Origin: Sphingobium sp.
Lineage (GTDB): Bacteria > Pseudomonadota > Alphaproteobacteria > Sphingomonadales > Sphingomonadaceae
Length of the DNA: 12,035 nt
NCBI GenBank assembly: GCA_030148625.1
Contig: JASBTC010000248.1
Coordinates: forward strand, 1-12,035
Reading direction: 5' to 3'
Position numbers and translations under genes: made by a program. Positions within the stretch are counted from its first letter, which is position 1, and each line of letters begins with the position of its first letter. Below the pieces are notes generated by a model. That model worked only from the letters and a program-made list of their open reading frames with translations. It did not search any database and had not been told where the DNA came from. This document shows, in pieces, positions 1 through 6,526 of the stretch.

Positions 1-60
1 TCCGTTCGCGCGGCTCCGGTCCAATTCCATGACGCGGCCCAGCCGTCGGCCGAAACGGAA

Positions 61-88
61 GCGCCGGGCCTCGGAAGAGGCCCGGCGC
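61..88 (-). terminator. Hairpin terminator downstream of the exported hydrolase
   Basis: A perfect 12-bp inverted repeat (GCGCCGGGCCTC at 61-72, its complement at 77-88) closes on a 4-nt loop. It lies 21 nt past the stop codon of the minus-strand hydrolase gene. In that direction the stem is followed by TTCCGTTTCGG, which is only moderately U-rich. The stem is very stable, so termination is likely, but the weak U tract leaves the mechanism uncertain. Bases 1-60 hold nothing I can assign. Confidence 0.7.
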
Positions 89-109
89 CTGCGGCCGGGA
101 GTGATGGTG

Positions 110-883
110 TTATTCGCCGGTCTTGCGCGCCGCAGCTTCGATGATCGCGGCGACGGCCGCGGGCTTCGAGACATAGATGGCATGGCTGCCGGCCACTTCG
201 GTGACATGCGCGCCGGCGCGTGCCGCCATCTGGCGCTGCGCCGCGGGCGGGATCATCCGGTCTTCGCCGGCGACGAGATACCAGCTCGGCTTCACGCGCC
301 AGGCCGGGCTGGTCACTGCGCCCGACAATGCCTCGACGCCCCATGGCACCTGCGAGTCCGCCATGAACTGGGCGACATCGGGGCGGACATCGGCCGCGAA
401 CGAAGCGGCGAACTTGGTGCTGTCGAGGAAGAGATAGCCGTCCCTGGGCGGCAGGATCGGCGGCACTGGCGCGCCCGGCGCGGGATTGGCGATCAGCGAC
501 GCGACGGATTCGCCTTTGTCGGGCGTGAAAGCCGCGATGTAGACGATGCCGGCGACTTTCTCGTCTGTCCCTGCTTCGGAGACGACCACGCCGCCATAGC
601 TGTGGCCGACCAGGATCACCTTGCCCTTGGCGGCGGCGATCGCGCGCTTCGTCACCGCGACATCGTCGGCAAGCGAGTTGGTCGGGTTCTGGACGATGGT
701 GACGTCATAGCCGTCGGTCTTGAGGATCTTGTAGACATCCTGCCAGCCCGAGCCATCGACGAAGCCGCCATGCACGAGCACGATCGATTTGACCGGGGCG
801 TCGGCTTTGGCGGACGCGATGGCAGGAGCCGTGCCCAGAGCGAGCGAGGCAGCGGCGGCGAGGAGCAGTCTGGACTTGGTCAT
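110..883 (-). CDS. Exported alpha/beta-fold hydrolase
   Basis: This 257-residue protein has a Sec signal peptide (hydrophobic stretch about 5-20, cleavage probably after ASA near residue 25), so it should act in the periplasm or outside the cell. The alpha/beta-hydrolase fold is clear: LVHGGF (oxyanion region, about 36-41), the nucleophile elbow GHSYGG with Ser95, the acid Asp208 in AGEDRMIPP, and His234 in GSHAIY. The full catalytic triad is therefore present. Proteins of this shape are annotated as esterases or generic hydrolases, and the substrate cannot be read from the sequence. The start is supported by an AAGGAA ribosome binding site (891-896) 7 nt upstream. The gene is divergent from an OhrR-like repressor, and operator-like palindromes lie between its start and its likely promoter, so induction by the repressor's signal is expected. 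A strong hairpin follows the gene. Confidence 0.9.
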   Translation of the reverse strand: MTKSRLLLAAAASLALGTAPAIASAKADAPVKSIVLVHGGFVDGSGWQDVYKILKTDGYDVTIVQNPTNSLADDVAVTKRAIAAAKGKVILVGHSYGGVVVSEAGTDEKVAGIVYIAAFTPDKGESVASLIANPAPGAPVPPILPPRDGYLFLDSTKFAASFAADVRPDVAQFMADSQVPWGVEALSGAVTSPAWRVKPSWYLVAGEDRMIPPAAQRQMAARAGAHVTEVAGSHAIYVSKPAAVAAIIEAAARKTGE

Positions 884-906
884 GGTGATATTCCTTCTTG
901 CTTACT

Positions 907-928
907 GCGATAATCATTATCGCGATAT
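907..928. promoter_or_regulatory. Operator-like overlapping palindromes, hydrolase side
   Basis: Two overlapping palindromes are seen. GCGATAAT-C-ATTATCGC (907-923) has perfect 8-bp arms, and TATCGCGATA (918-927) is a perfect 10-bp palindrome. The 13-mer ATTATCGCGATAT at 916-928 recurs exactly at 970-982. The site lies 24-45 bp upstream of the hydrolase start codon, just downstream of its likely -10 box, where a bound repressor would block transcription. The adjacent MarR/OhrR protein is the obvious candidate ligand. That assignment is inference from position and symmetry. Confidence 0.7.
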
Positions 929-932
929 GCAT

Positions 933-962
933 TAGATAGATCCGCATATTCCCTCTTGTCCA
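933..962 (-). promoter_or_regulatory. Candidate sigma-70 promoter of the hydrolase gene
   Basis: Read on the minus strand, TGGACA (962-957) is a good -35 box and TATCTA (938-933) a fair -10 box, with an 18-bp spacer. The start site would fall near the operator-like palindromes at 907-928. The -35 box overlaps the complementary TTGTCC proposed as the -35 of the divergent repressor gene, so the two promoters would lie back to back. Confidence 0.45.
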
Positions 963-987
963 GAAGAAAATTATCGCGATATATATT
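956..987 (+). promoter_or_regulatory. Candidate repressor-gene promoter with embedded operator
   Basis: TTGTCC (956-961) can serve as a -35 box, followed by several overlapping -10 choices in TATATATT (980-987). The second copy of the 13-mer ATTATCGCGATAT (970-982), containing the palindrome TATCGCGATA (972-981), sits between the -35 box and the -10 region. This is a typical arrangement for autorepression by a MarR-family protein. The palindrome is certain; the exact promoter boxes are tentative. Confidence 0.5.
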
Positions 988-1025
988 GGCGCAATAAGAG
1001 ATTGATTTGAAAGCGAGGTTTTTTT

Positions 1026-1469
1026 GTGTCCGGACCCACCAGCGAGCCCCTGCCGCTCGACGCGCAGCTCTGCTTTTCGCTCTATTCGACGACGATCGCG
1101 ATCAACCGGCTCTACAAGCCGATGCTCGATTCGCTGGGCGTGACCTATCCGCAATATCTGGTGCTGAGCACTTTGTGGGAGGGAGACGGCCAGACGATCA
1201 CCGCCATTGCCGACCGGCTCGCGCTCGAACCGAGCACGATCACGCCGTTGATGAAACGGCTGGAGGCAGCCGGCTTCGTTTCGCGCCAGCGCAATCCGCA
1301 CGACGAACGCCAGGTTCAGGTGTTCCTGACCGCCAGGGGCAAGGCGCTGCGCCAGGAGACGTCGTGCCTCACCGGCACATTGCTCGAAAGCTCGAAGCTC
1401 AGCGTCCCTGAAATGATCGCACTGAACGATCAGGTGCGCGCACTTCGCGACGCCTTGACCGATCGATAG
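1026..1469 (+). CDS. OhrR-type MarR-family redox repressor
   Basis: This 147-residue winged-helix repressor matches the OhrR branch of the MarR family. The N-terminal LCFSLYS carries Cys16, equivalent to the peroxidatic Cys15 of Bacillus subtilis OhrR. Tyr20 and Tyr30 match the two tyrosines that contact that cysteine, and TYPQYLVL follows as in OhrR. The DNA-binding part is ITAIADRLALEPSTITPLMKRLEAAGFV (about 58-85), and the wing ends with DERQV (93-97). In the family, organic hydroperoxides oxidise the cysteine and release DNA. A second Cys (114) is present but sits upstream of the place expected for the resolving Cys of the two-cysteine Xanthomonas type. The start is GTG with AAGCGAGG (1011-1018) 7 nt upstream. 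The usual partner, the peroxidase gene ohr, is not in this window; the divergent neighbour is a hydrolase instead. Confidence 0.85.
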   Translation: MSGPTSEPLPLDAQLCFSLYSTTIAINRLYKPMLDSLGVTYPQYLVLSTLWEGDGQTITAIADRLALEPSTITPLMKRLEAAGFVSRQRNPHDERQVQVFLTARGKALRQETSCLTGTLLESSKLSVPEMIALNDQVRALRDALTDR

Positions 1470-1519
1470 GGGCGAGCCGGCCTATCGCGCATATGCGTCG
1501 GCGACGGGCCGCTGGCTGT

Positions 1520-1550
1520 AGGGCACAGATGCTGTCGGGGCTCGTGCCCT
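1520..1550 (+). terminator. Weak terminator-like hairpin after the repressor gene
   Basis: AGGGCAC (1520-1526) pairs with GTGCCCT (1544-1550) across a 17-nt loop, followed by TCTGCTAATC. The stem is short, the loop is large and there is no true U tract. It may end the repressor transcript before the next gene, but the support is modest. Confidence 0.3.
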
Positions 1551-1587
1551 TCTGCTAATCACGACCGGCATGGAGGGAGAGCGCTGG

Positions 1588-2232
1588 ATGCGGCTGCCGA
1601 TGATCATTGCGTTGATGATAGCCGGGCCGGCCGTCGCCGCACCGCCGACGGCGCGCGGCGCGCGGATCAGCGATGCGATCCTCAACGAGACGATCGAACT
1701 GGGCGAGGAGATCGAAAGCCGGGGCGATGGCGACCTGAATGGTGATGGTCGCATCGATACCGCCTACGCCGTTGGCAGCGTGGATGCGCGCGCCGTGCAT
1801 GTGCTGCTGAGCGCGCATGGCGGGCCGACGCCCTATCGGCCAGCGGGTGTGCTCAGGCTCGACACCGCCGCGCTGGGGGCCGCGAAACTCTCGATCGCGA
1901 AAGGCGTGCTCAAGGTGGAGGATCTGTCGGGCGGCACCACTGCGATCGCTGCGACCTATCGTTTCCGCGCCGAACCCGGCGGCGCGAAAATGCGGCTGAT
2001 CGGGCTCGATGCGACGCTCTACAGCCGGACCTTCGCGCATGACGGGTTCGAGATGAGCTGGAACCTGCTCACCGGCGATATCGTCACGCGCGAATTGCGG
2101 CTGAGCGCGGGTGGAGGCGATCCGCGCTATGATCGGCTGTTCGAGCAGCGTTTCAAGCGGCCGAGCAAGCCGGTCCATATGGAGGACACGCCCGACCCCG
2201 AGATGGTCATGGTCGATATCCGGAAGAAATAG
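1588..2232 (+). CDS. Exported protein of unknown function with a calcium-loop-like motif
   Basis: I do not recognise this 214-residue protein. It has a signal peptide (MRLPMIIALMIAGPAVAA, cleavage near residue 18). The segment GDGDLNGDGRIDTAYAVG (about 47-63) contains DLNGDGRID at 49-57, which matches the D-x-[ND]-G-D-G spacing of dockerin, EF-hand or FG-GAP/VCBS calcium-binding loops. The rest is polar with alternating beta-like segments and no clear catalytic motif. An upstream in-frame ATG exists at 1570, but GGAGGGAGA (1572-1580) lies 7 nt before the ATG at 1588. The signal peptide also begins at 1588, so I chose that start. The gene stands alone between the repressor gene and a convergent receptor gene, and a REP-like repeat starts directly after its stop codon. 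Its function is unknown. Confidence 0.7.
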   Translation: MRLPMIIALMIAGPAVAAPPTARGARISDAILNETIELGEEIESRGDGDLNGDGRIDTAYAVGSVDARAVHVLLSAHGGPTPYRPAGVLRLDTAALGAAKLSIAKGVLKVEDLSGGTTAIAATYRFRAEPGGAKMRLIGLDATLYSRTFAHDGFEMSWNLLTGDIVTRELRLSAGGGDPRYDRLFEQRFKRPSKPVHMEDTPDPEMVMVDIRKK

Positions 2233-2233
2233 A

Positions 2234-2279
2234 GCATCGTGCGGAAAAGTGGGAACCGGTTTTCCGCGTAAAACGATGC
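2234..2279. repeat. REP-like imperfect palindrome
   Basis: GCATCGT (2234-2240) pairs with ACGATGC (2273-2279), and the adjoining GCGGAAAA (2241-2248) pairs with TTTTCCGC (2260-2267). The core is GTGGGAACCGG, and a 5-nt bulge lies on the right arm. From memory, this matches a palindromic intergenic element with GGAAAAGTGGGAACCGGTTTTCC at its heart that is scattered through many alphaproteobacterial genomes, including rhizobia. It begins one base after the stop codon at 2230-2232. It may help terminate or stabilise the upstream message. Confidence 0.65.
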
Positions 2280-2290
2280 GATCACAAATA

Positions 2291-2336
2291 GCTAGCGCAG
2301 GCTGCGCGGTTTAGGTTCCGCGCAGCCTGCGCTAGC
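2291..2336. terminator. Long perfect hairpin between convergent genes
   Basis: A 19-bp perfect inverted repeat (2291-2309 with 2318-2336) surrounds an 8-nt loop, TTTAGGTT. It lies 5 nt past the end of the minus-strand receptor gene. On the minus strand the stem is followed by TATTTGTG, a partial U tract, so it best serves as terminator for the receptor gene. With no U tract on the plus side, it may also act against read-through from the gene ending at 2232. Confidence 0.7.
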
Positions 2337-2341
2337 GACGA

Positions 2342-4669
2342 TCAGAAGCTGGCCTTGACCTTGGCGCCGATCACGCGCGGCCTGGGCCGGGTTCCGAAAC
2401 CCAGCGCCTCCAGCGGATCCTGTCGGCCATTTTCGCCCAGCAGGTTCTCGCCGAACAACTCGACGCCCCAGCGGCCATGTTCCAGCCCGATCCGCGCGTT
2501 CAGCATGTTGAGCGTGTTGGTGCGGAAGGCGACGATGTCGAGGCTGCGATCGGTGACGGTGCCGGGGCCGATCTGATTGTAATCGACCCTGGCGAAGCCC
2601 GGTGTTTCGGCGGTCCAGCGGAATCGGTATTCGGCCGAGGCGGACAGCGAATAATCGGGGATATAGTCGAGCCGGTCGCCGGTGATGTTCGATGTCGATG
2701 CGGGCAGCACCGAGACCAGTTCGGTGTCGGTGACGTTGCCGCTGAATTGCAGCGTCAGATTCTTCACCGGATCGACCGAGAACAGCCAGTCGACGCCGTA
2801 GATCTCCGCGTTGCCCGCATTCATCAGCCCGCCGAACACGCCATCGCCCAGCACGAACGCCTGATAGCCCTTATATCTGCTGTAGAAGCCGGTGACTTCC
2901 CAGCGAAAGCCGTCGAGCGCGCCCTTGGTGCCGGCCTCGTACGACCAGACATTCTCGGGATCGAAGGTCCGGTTCGCACCATTGCCCTGAAAGCCGCCGC
3001 TGCGGAAACCCTTGGCGACATTGGCATAGAGGGTGACGTTGTCGGCCAGATCGTAGGAGGCGTAGAAGCGCGGATTGACCGACTCGAAGGTGCCGGCCTG
3101 ATCGGGCGCCGCCGTCCGGGAGCGCTTCCGGCTGTCGTGGAAATAGCGCAGCCCGGTGCCGAGATGGAAACGATCGGTGACCGAAAAGGATATGTCGCCG
3201 AACACCGAGACGGTTTCGGACTTGTCGCTCGACGCGAGCGAATCCACGCCCAGAAACTCGCCTTCGGAATAGAGATCGAGCACTTGCAGCCGGTCGATCG
3301 TCTCGTCGGTGTAGAAGGCGCCGACAACCCAGTTCAACCGGCGCTTGCCCGACGAGCTGAGCCGCACTTCCTGCGCGAAGGACTTGCTGTCGAGCGTATC
3401 GCGATTGAAGGTTTCGAGGCCGGGCAGCTTCAACGCCACGCCGGCGCTGTATTTGTGCGCGTCGACATGGCTGGTCGAGCTCATCAGCTCCACCCCGCCG
3501 AAATCATAGGTCGCGGTGAGATTGTAGATCTCGTAATTGTCGACGAAATCTTCCCTGGCCAGCGGATCGCCATTGGGGAAATCGACGTCATAATGCTTGT
3601 CCGCACCCACCGTCAGGCCGTCGCCCTTGTTGCGATGGAGAACGACGGTGCCGACGATGTCGAGCCCGTCGGCGGGTTTCCACAGACCCTTGATCCGGAC
3701 GTTGCGGATCAGCTGATCGTTGATGTCCTTGCGCCCGGCCGCCGGCTGATCGACCCAGCCGCCGATATTGGCGAGCGTGCCCGAGACGCGGAAACCGAGA
3801 ACGTCGTCGATGACCGGCACGTTCACGAATCCGCTGAACCGTTCGCTGAAATCGCCATGCTCGGTCGCATAGGCGGACAGGCTTGCCTCACCCGAGACGG
3901 TGTTCAGATCGGGGCGGCGCGTGATGAAGCGCACGGTGCCGCCGGCCGATCCCTGACCGTATAAGGTGCCCTGCGGCCCGCGCAGAACCTCCACCCGCTC
4001 CAGATCGACGAGCTGGAGATCGGGTTGGCCGAGCGAAGCGCCGGTCACCGGGATTTCGTCGAGATAGACACCGACCAGCGACGCGATGCCGTTGGGATTG
4101 GCAACGCCGCGCAGGAAGAGCTGGTTCTGGCCCGGCCCAGATTCGATGACGACCAGCCCCGGCACGCTCCGTGAAAGATCGAGCAGCGACACCGCGCCGC
4201 GCCGGTCGAGCTCCGCCTGCGAAACGGCGGTGATGCTCATCGGTACGTCGACGAGCCGTTGTTCGCGGCGTGCTGCGGTGACGACGATATCGCCGGGAAC
4301 GGCTTCATCCCCCGCATCGTCGCCATTCGCCGACGGTGCTTCCGTCACTGCCGATATTCGGGTCTGGCTCCGCACGATGGCGATGGCGCCCGAACTGTCG
4401 GTCCGCGCGCTGAAGCCGCTCCTGGCGAGAATGGCGTCGAGCGCGGCATCGGGCGTGGAGGCGCCGCGATAGCCGGGCGAGCGGGCGCCGCGGACGTCGT
4501 CGGCCTTGTAGATGATCGGCCGGCCGGCCTGGCGGCCATAGGCGTCGAGCGCGGCCTTGAGGCTTCCCGCCGGAATGTTGAACTGGCGCTGCTGGGCCTG
4601 GGCCGGTGTCGCCAGTGCCGCGATCCAGATGCCCGATGCCAGCAATGCGGTCGTGCCGTTGATCCTCAT
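2342..4669 (-). CDS. TonB-dependent transducer-type outer-membrane receptor
   Basis: This 775-residue outer-membrane receptor is of the FecA-like signalling type. Domains in order are a signal peptide (1-25, cleavage at AQA-QQ); an STN (secretin/TonB short N-terminal) signalling domain (about 29-100, starting FNIPAGSLKAALDAYGRQAG); a linker; a TonB-box-like DIVVTAARRE (about 127-135); a plug (about 137-252) with LFLRGVANPNG and RVEVLRGPQGTLYG (225-238); and a 22-strand-type barrel ending in the expected terminal Phe (KVKASF). The length is normal for the family. AGGGGG lies 6 nt before the ATG. The STN domain is the part that touches the FecR protein encoded just upstream. The TTACAGTT-N13-TTGTCT element lies in the 79-nt gap after fecR, so the gene probably has its own sigma-dependent promoter. 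The ligand (siderophore, other iron compound, sugar or other) cannot be deduced. Confidence 0.93.
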   Translation of the reverse strand: MRINGTTALLASGIWIAALATPAQAQQRQFNIPAGSLKAALDAYGRQAGRPIIYKADDVRGARSPGYRGASTPDAALDAILARSGFSARTDSSGAIAIVRSQTRISAVTEAPSANGDDAGDEAVPGDIVVTAARREQRLVDVPMSITAVSQAELDRRGAVSLLDLSRSVPGLVVIESGPGQNQLFLRGVANPNGIASLVGVYLDEIPVTGASLGQPDLQLVDLERVEVLRGPQGTLYGQGSAGGTVRFITRRPDLNTVSGEASLSAYATEHGDFSERFSGFVNVPVIDDVLGFRVSGTLANIGGWVDQPAAGRKDINDQLIRNVRIKGLWKPADGLDIVGTVVLHRNKGDGLTVGADKHYDVDFPNGDPLAREDFVDNYEIYNLTATYDFGGVELMSSTSHVDAHKYSAGVALKLPGLETFNRDTLDSKSFAQEVRLSSSGKRRLNWVVGAFYTDETIDRLQVLDLYSEGEFLGVDSLASSDKSETVSVFGDISFSVTDRFHLGTGLRYFHDSRKRSRTAAPDQAGTFESVNPRFYASYDLADNVTLYANVAKGFRSGGFQGNGANRTFDPENVWSYEAGTKGALDGFRWEVTGFYSRYKGYQAFVLGDGVFGGLMNAGNAEIYGVDWLFSVDPVKNLTLQFSGNVTDTELVSVLPASTSNITGDRLDYIPDYSLSASAEYRFRWTAETPGFARVDYNQIGPGTVTDRSLDIVAFRTNTLNMLNARIGLEHGRWGVELFGENLLGENGRQDPLEALGFGTRPRPRVIGAKVKASF

Positions 4670-4718
4670 ATCTGTCCCCCTGTGTGCGGTCGCGTCCGTG
4701 CATGTCCGTCAGGAAGGG

Positions 4719-4745
4719 AGACAAGATGGCGTCGCAAAACTGTAA
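4719..4745 (-). promoter_or_regulatory. Candidate ECF-sigma promoter of the receptor gene
   Basis: On the minus strand, TTACAGTT (4745-4738) and TTGTCT (4724-4719) are separated by 13 bp. The identical pair with identical spacing stands before the sigma-factor gene at 6367-6341. Transcription would begin about 7 nt past TTGTCT, giving a leader of roughly 40 nt that carries the AGGGGG ribosome binding site. The assignment to the encoded ECF sigma factor is inference from the exact sharing. Confidence 0.7.
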
Positions 4746-4748
4746 TGA

Positions 4749-5723
4749 TCAGTCCGATATTTTTATCGCGTCGGCCGTTTCGACGACCTTCACGCCATAG
4801 GCGTCGCGCAACAGCCGCGCGAAGACATCGGGCTTGGAGGCCGGAAACACGCCGCCGATCCGGATGCTGCCGGCTTCGGCGTCGGTGACGACCAGCGGCT
4901 TGCGATTGTAGCGGTTGAACTCGGCCGCGACATCCGAAAGGCTGGTCTGGTCGAAGCTCAGCATGCCCGTCCGCCACGCGAGTGCGCTTTCCACGCGCGC
5001 TTCGGATCGCGCGGTGACGAGCGTGGCATCGCCCTGCGCCAAGGCGATGTCGCCGCGCGAGATGATCGCGGACCGCATGTCGCGGCCGGCGTCGATTTCA
5101 TCGACACGCACGCGCCCCTCCAGCACCGACACCGTCACCTTGTCGTCATCGCGGCGGACCGAGAATTTGGTGCCGAGCACGGTGATTTGGCGATCGCCGG
5201 CATGGACGATGAAGGGGCGCCCTTCGAGATGCGCGACTTCGAAATAGGCCTCGCCCTTGTCGAGCCACACTTCGCGCGTCCGCTCGGTCACTGCGGTGCG
5301 GACCACCGACGCCGTGTTGAGCTGGACGCGGCTGCCATCGGCAAGGCCGACCAGCTTTCGTCCGCCGACCGGCGTGTCATAGGCGATGGCCGCGATCTCG
5401 GGCGCGCTCTCGGCGCCGTCGCGCGTGAACATGTAACCGGCGCCGACCATTGCCGCGATCGAGGCCGCGATCGCGGTGGGCAGCCACCAGCGGCGGGGAG
5501 GATGGTCCGGCAATTCACTGGCCTCGTCCGTGCCGCGGCCGAGCGCGCCAATCCGGTCGGCTTCGCGCCAGCCATGTTTGAGCCGCCAATAGGCTGCGCG
5601 GTTTCCGTCGGCCTCGGCCAGCCAGGCGTCGAGTTCGGCCTGGTCGGCGTCCGACCAGGGGCCGTCTTCGCGCGCGATGATGAATGCCGCCGCACGATCC
5701 TCGGCCTGTTGCGCGCGGCTCAT
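4749..5723 (-). CDS. FecR-family transmembrane anti-sigma regulator
   Basis: This 324-residue protein is the inner-membrane relay of a FecIRA-type system. The N-terminal cytoplasmic part (about 1-79, DUF4880-like, with DAWLAE and AAYWRLKHGW) should bind the sigma factor. One transmembrane helix follows (about 80-99). The periplasmic FecR domain (about 112-207) has YDTPVGGRKLVGLADGSRVQLNTAS, LDKGEAYFEV and TVLGTKFSVR. The C-terminal domain (about 253-324, starting LSFDQTSLSDVAAEFNRYN) resembles an STN/DUF4974 fold and is the likely contact for the receptor's signalling domain. Length and order are typical. Its ATG overlaps the sigma stop codon (ATGA), which points to translational coupling. 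In the family, ligand-bound receptor triggers FecR, often through proteolysis, to release or activate the sigma factor. Confidence 0.92.
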   Translation of the reverse strand: MSRAQQAEDRAAAFIIAREDGPWSDADQAELDAWLAEADGNRAAYWRLKHGWREADRIGALGRGTDEASELPDHPPRRWWLPTAIAASIAAMVGAGYMFTRDGAESAPEIAAIAYDTPVGGRKLVGLADGSRVQLNTASVVRTAVTERTREVWLDKGEAYFEVAHLEGRPFIVHAGDRQITVLGTKFSVRRDDDKVTVSVLEGRVRVDEIDAGRDMRSAIISRGDIALAQGDATLVTARSEARVESALAWRTGMLSFDQTSLSDVAAEFNRYNRKPLVVTDAEAGSIRIGGVFPASKPDVFARLLRDAYGVKVVETADAIKISD

Positions 5724-6292
5724 GTCTTGCCGCCTTTTTCCTGGCGGCGGCCGAATTTCGGCCGGATGACCTTGCCGGTGCCGCCGAGCATATAGTCGGC
5801 CAGCGCCCTCATGCCCATCATCACCTGATGATTGACCGCATCCTTGCCGATGCCGAGCCGGTCCGCGGTCTCCTGCACGTTCAGCCCGTCGATCTTCCGC
5901 AACTGCACGATCTCGCGAACGCGCGGGCTGAGCCGCTCCAGCCCTTCCTGAACCCGGCGCAGCGCTTCGCGGGCATTCAGATGCCGCTCGGCCTCGAACA
6001 GGTCCGCCTCGCGGTCGATCGTCTCGAGGTCGGCGACAAGATCGAACGACACGATGCGCGCACGCTTGGCGCGGTTGATCAGGTGATTGCGCGCGATCGT
6101 GAAAAGATATTGGCGCGTGTTCGACGGCAGGCCGCCGCGACCGCCGGAAATCGCCAGTTCGTACACGTCATGCCTCAGGTCGATCACGTCGTCTGCCACC
6201 CTCCAGTTCCGCCGGATGAAGTGCGTCAAGGACCGTTCGAGAGGGAGCACCTCTCGGCAGAACCAATCCTCAAGGGCTTCATCGTCGACCAT
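5720..6292 (-). CDS. ECF sigma factor, FecI-like
   Basis: This is a small sigma-70 factor with regions 2 and 4 only. Region 2 includes RRNWRVADDVIDLRHDVYELA and TRQYLFTIARNHLINRAKR. Region 4 includes LERLSPRVREIVQLRKIDGLNVQETADRLGIGKDAV, the helix-turn-helix that reads the -35 box. From the ATG at 6292 the protein has 190 residues. A longer form starts at 6328 and adds 12 residues (MAAYAGRDPAGH). I prefer 6292 because the candidate promoter TTACAGTT-N13-TTGTCT ends at 6341. Transcription would then start near 6334, leaving only about 6 nt and no ribosome binding site before 6328. AGGGAGAGA (6314-6306) precedes 6292, though its 13-nt spacing is long. The stop overlaps the fecR start by 4 nt. 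The shared promoter implies positive autoregulation. Confidence 0.9.
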   Translation of the reverse strand: MVDDEALEDWFCREVLPLERSLTHFIRRNWRVADDVIDLRHDVYELAISGGRGGLPSNTRQYLFTIARNHLINRAKRARIVSFDLVADLETIDREADLFEAERHLNAREALRRVQEGLERLSPRVREIVQLRKIDGLNVQETADRLGIGKDAVNHQVMMGMRALADYMLGGTGKVIRPKFGRRQEKGGKT

Positions 6293-6340
6293 ATGTCCGG
6301 CCGGGTCTCTCCCTGCATATGCAGCCATGTCGCGGGTTCA

Positions 6341-6367
6341 AGACAATCCACCGATCCTGAACTGTAA
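6341..6367 (-). promoter_or_regulatory. Candidate autoregulated ECF-sigma promoter of the sigma-fecR operon
   Basis: On the minus strand, TTACAGTT (6367-6360), a 13-bp spacer and TTGTCT (6346-6341) repeat exactly the bipartite element before the receptor gene. The spacers differ completely, so only the contact sites are conserved, as expected of a sigma-factor promoter. The element lies 12 bp before the longer possible start at 6328 and 48 bp before the start at 6292. Confidence 0.7.
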
Positions 6368-6526
6368 CGCCAATCGTATATTTTTTTCGAGACCGGTGCC
6401 GCGGGCCTGTCCCGTGCATCCGGTTTAGCATTTGTCATCGGCCAGCAAAGAAGCAGCAATGTGGAAATTCTATCCGCCGCAGCCTGACCCGGTGCGACAG
6501 CCGGGCATCCAGCAGGATATGATATC

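Noticed and set aside
29..913. Long plus-strand open frame (294 aa) over the exported hydrolase
   Set aside because: It is antisense to a gene with signal peptide, catalytic triad and ribosome binding site. Its product is Arg/Asp/Gly-rich without domains, typical of GC-rich shadow frames.
2477..3964. 495-aa plus-strand open frame inside the receptor gene
   Set aside because: It is antisense to the barrel of a clear TonB receptor. No domain is visible and the low-complexity composition reflects codon bias of the real gene.
6380..6387. Run of T residues as a possible intrinsic terminator
   Set aside because: No GC-rich stem precedes it on either strand. It is more likely part of an AT-rich promoter region.
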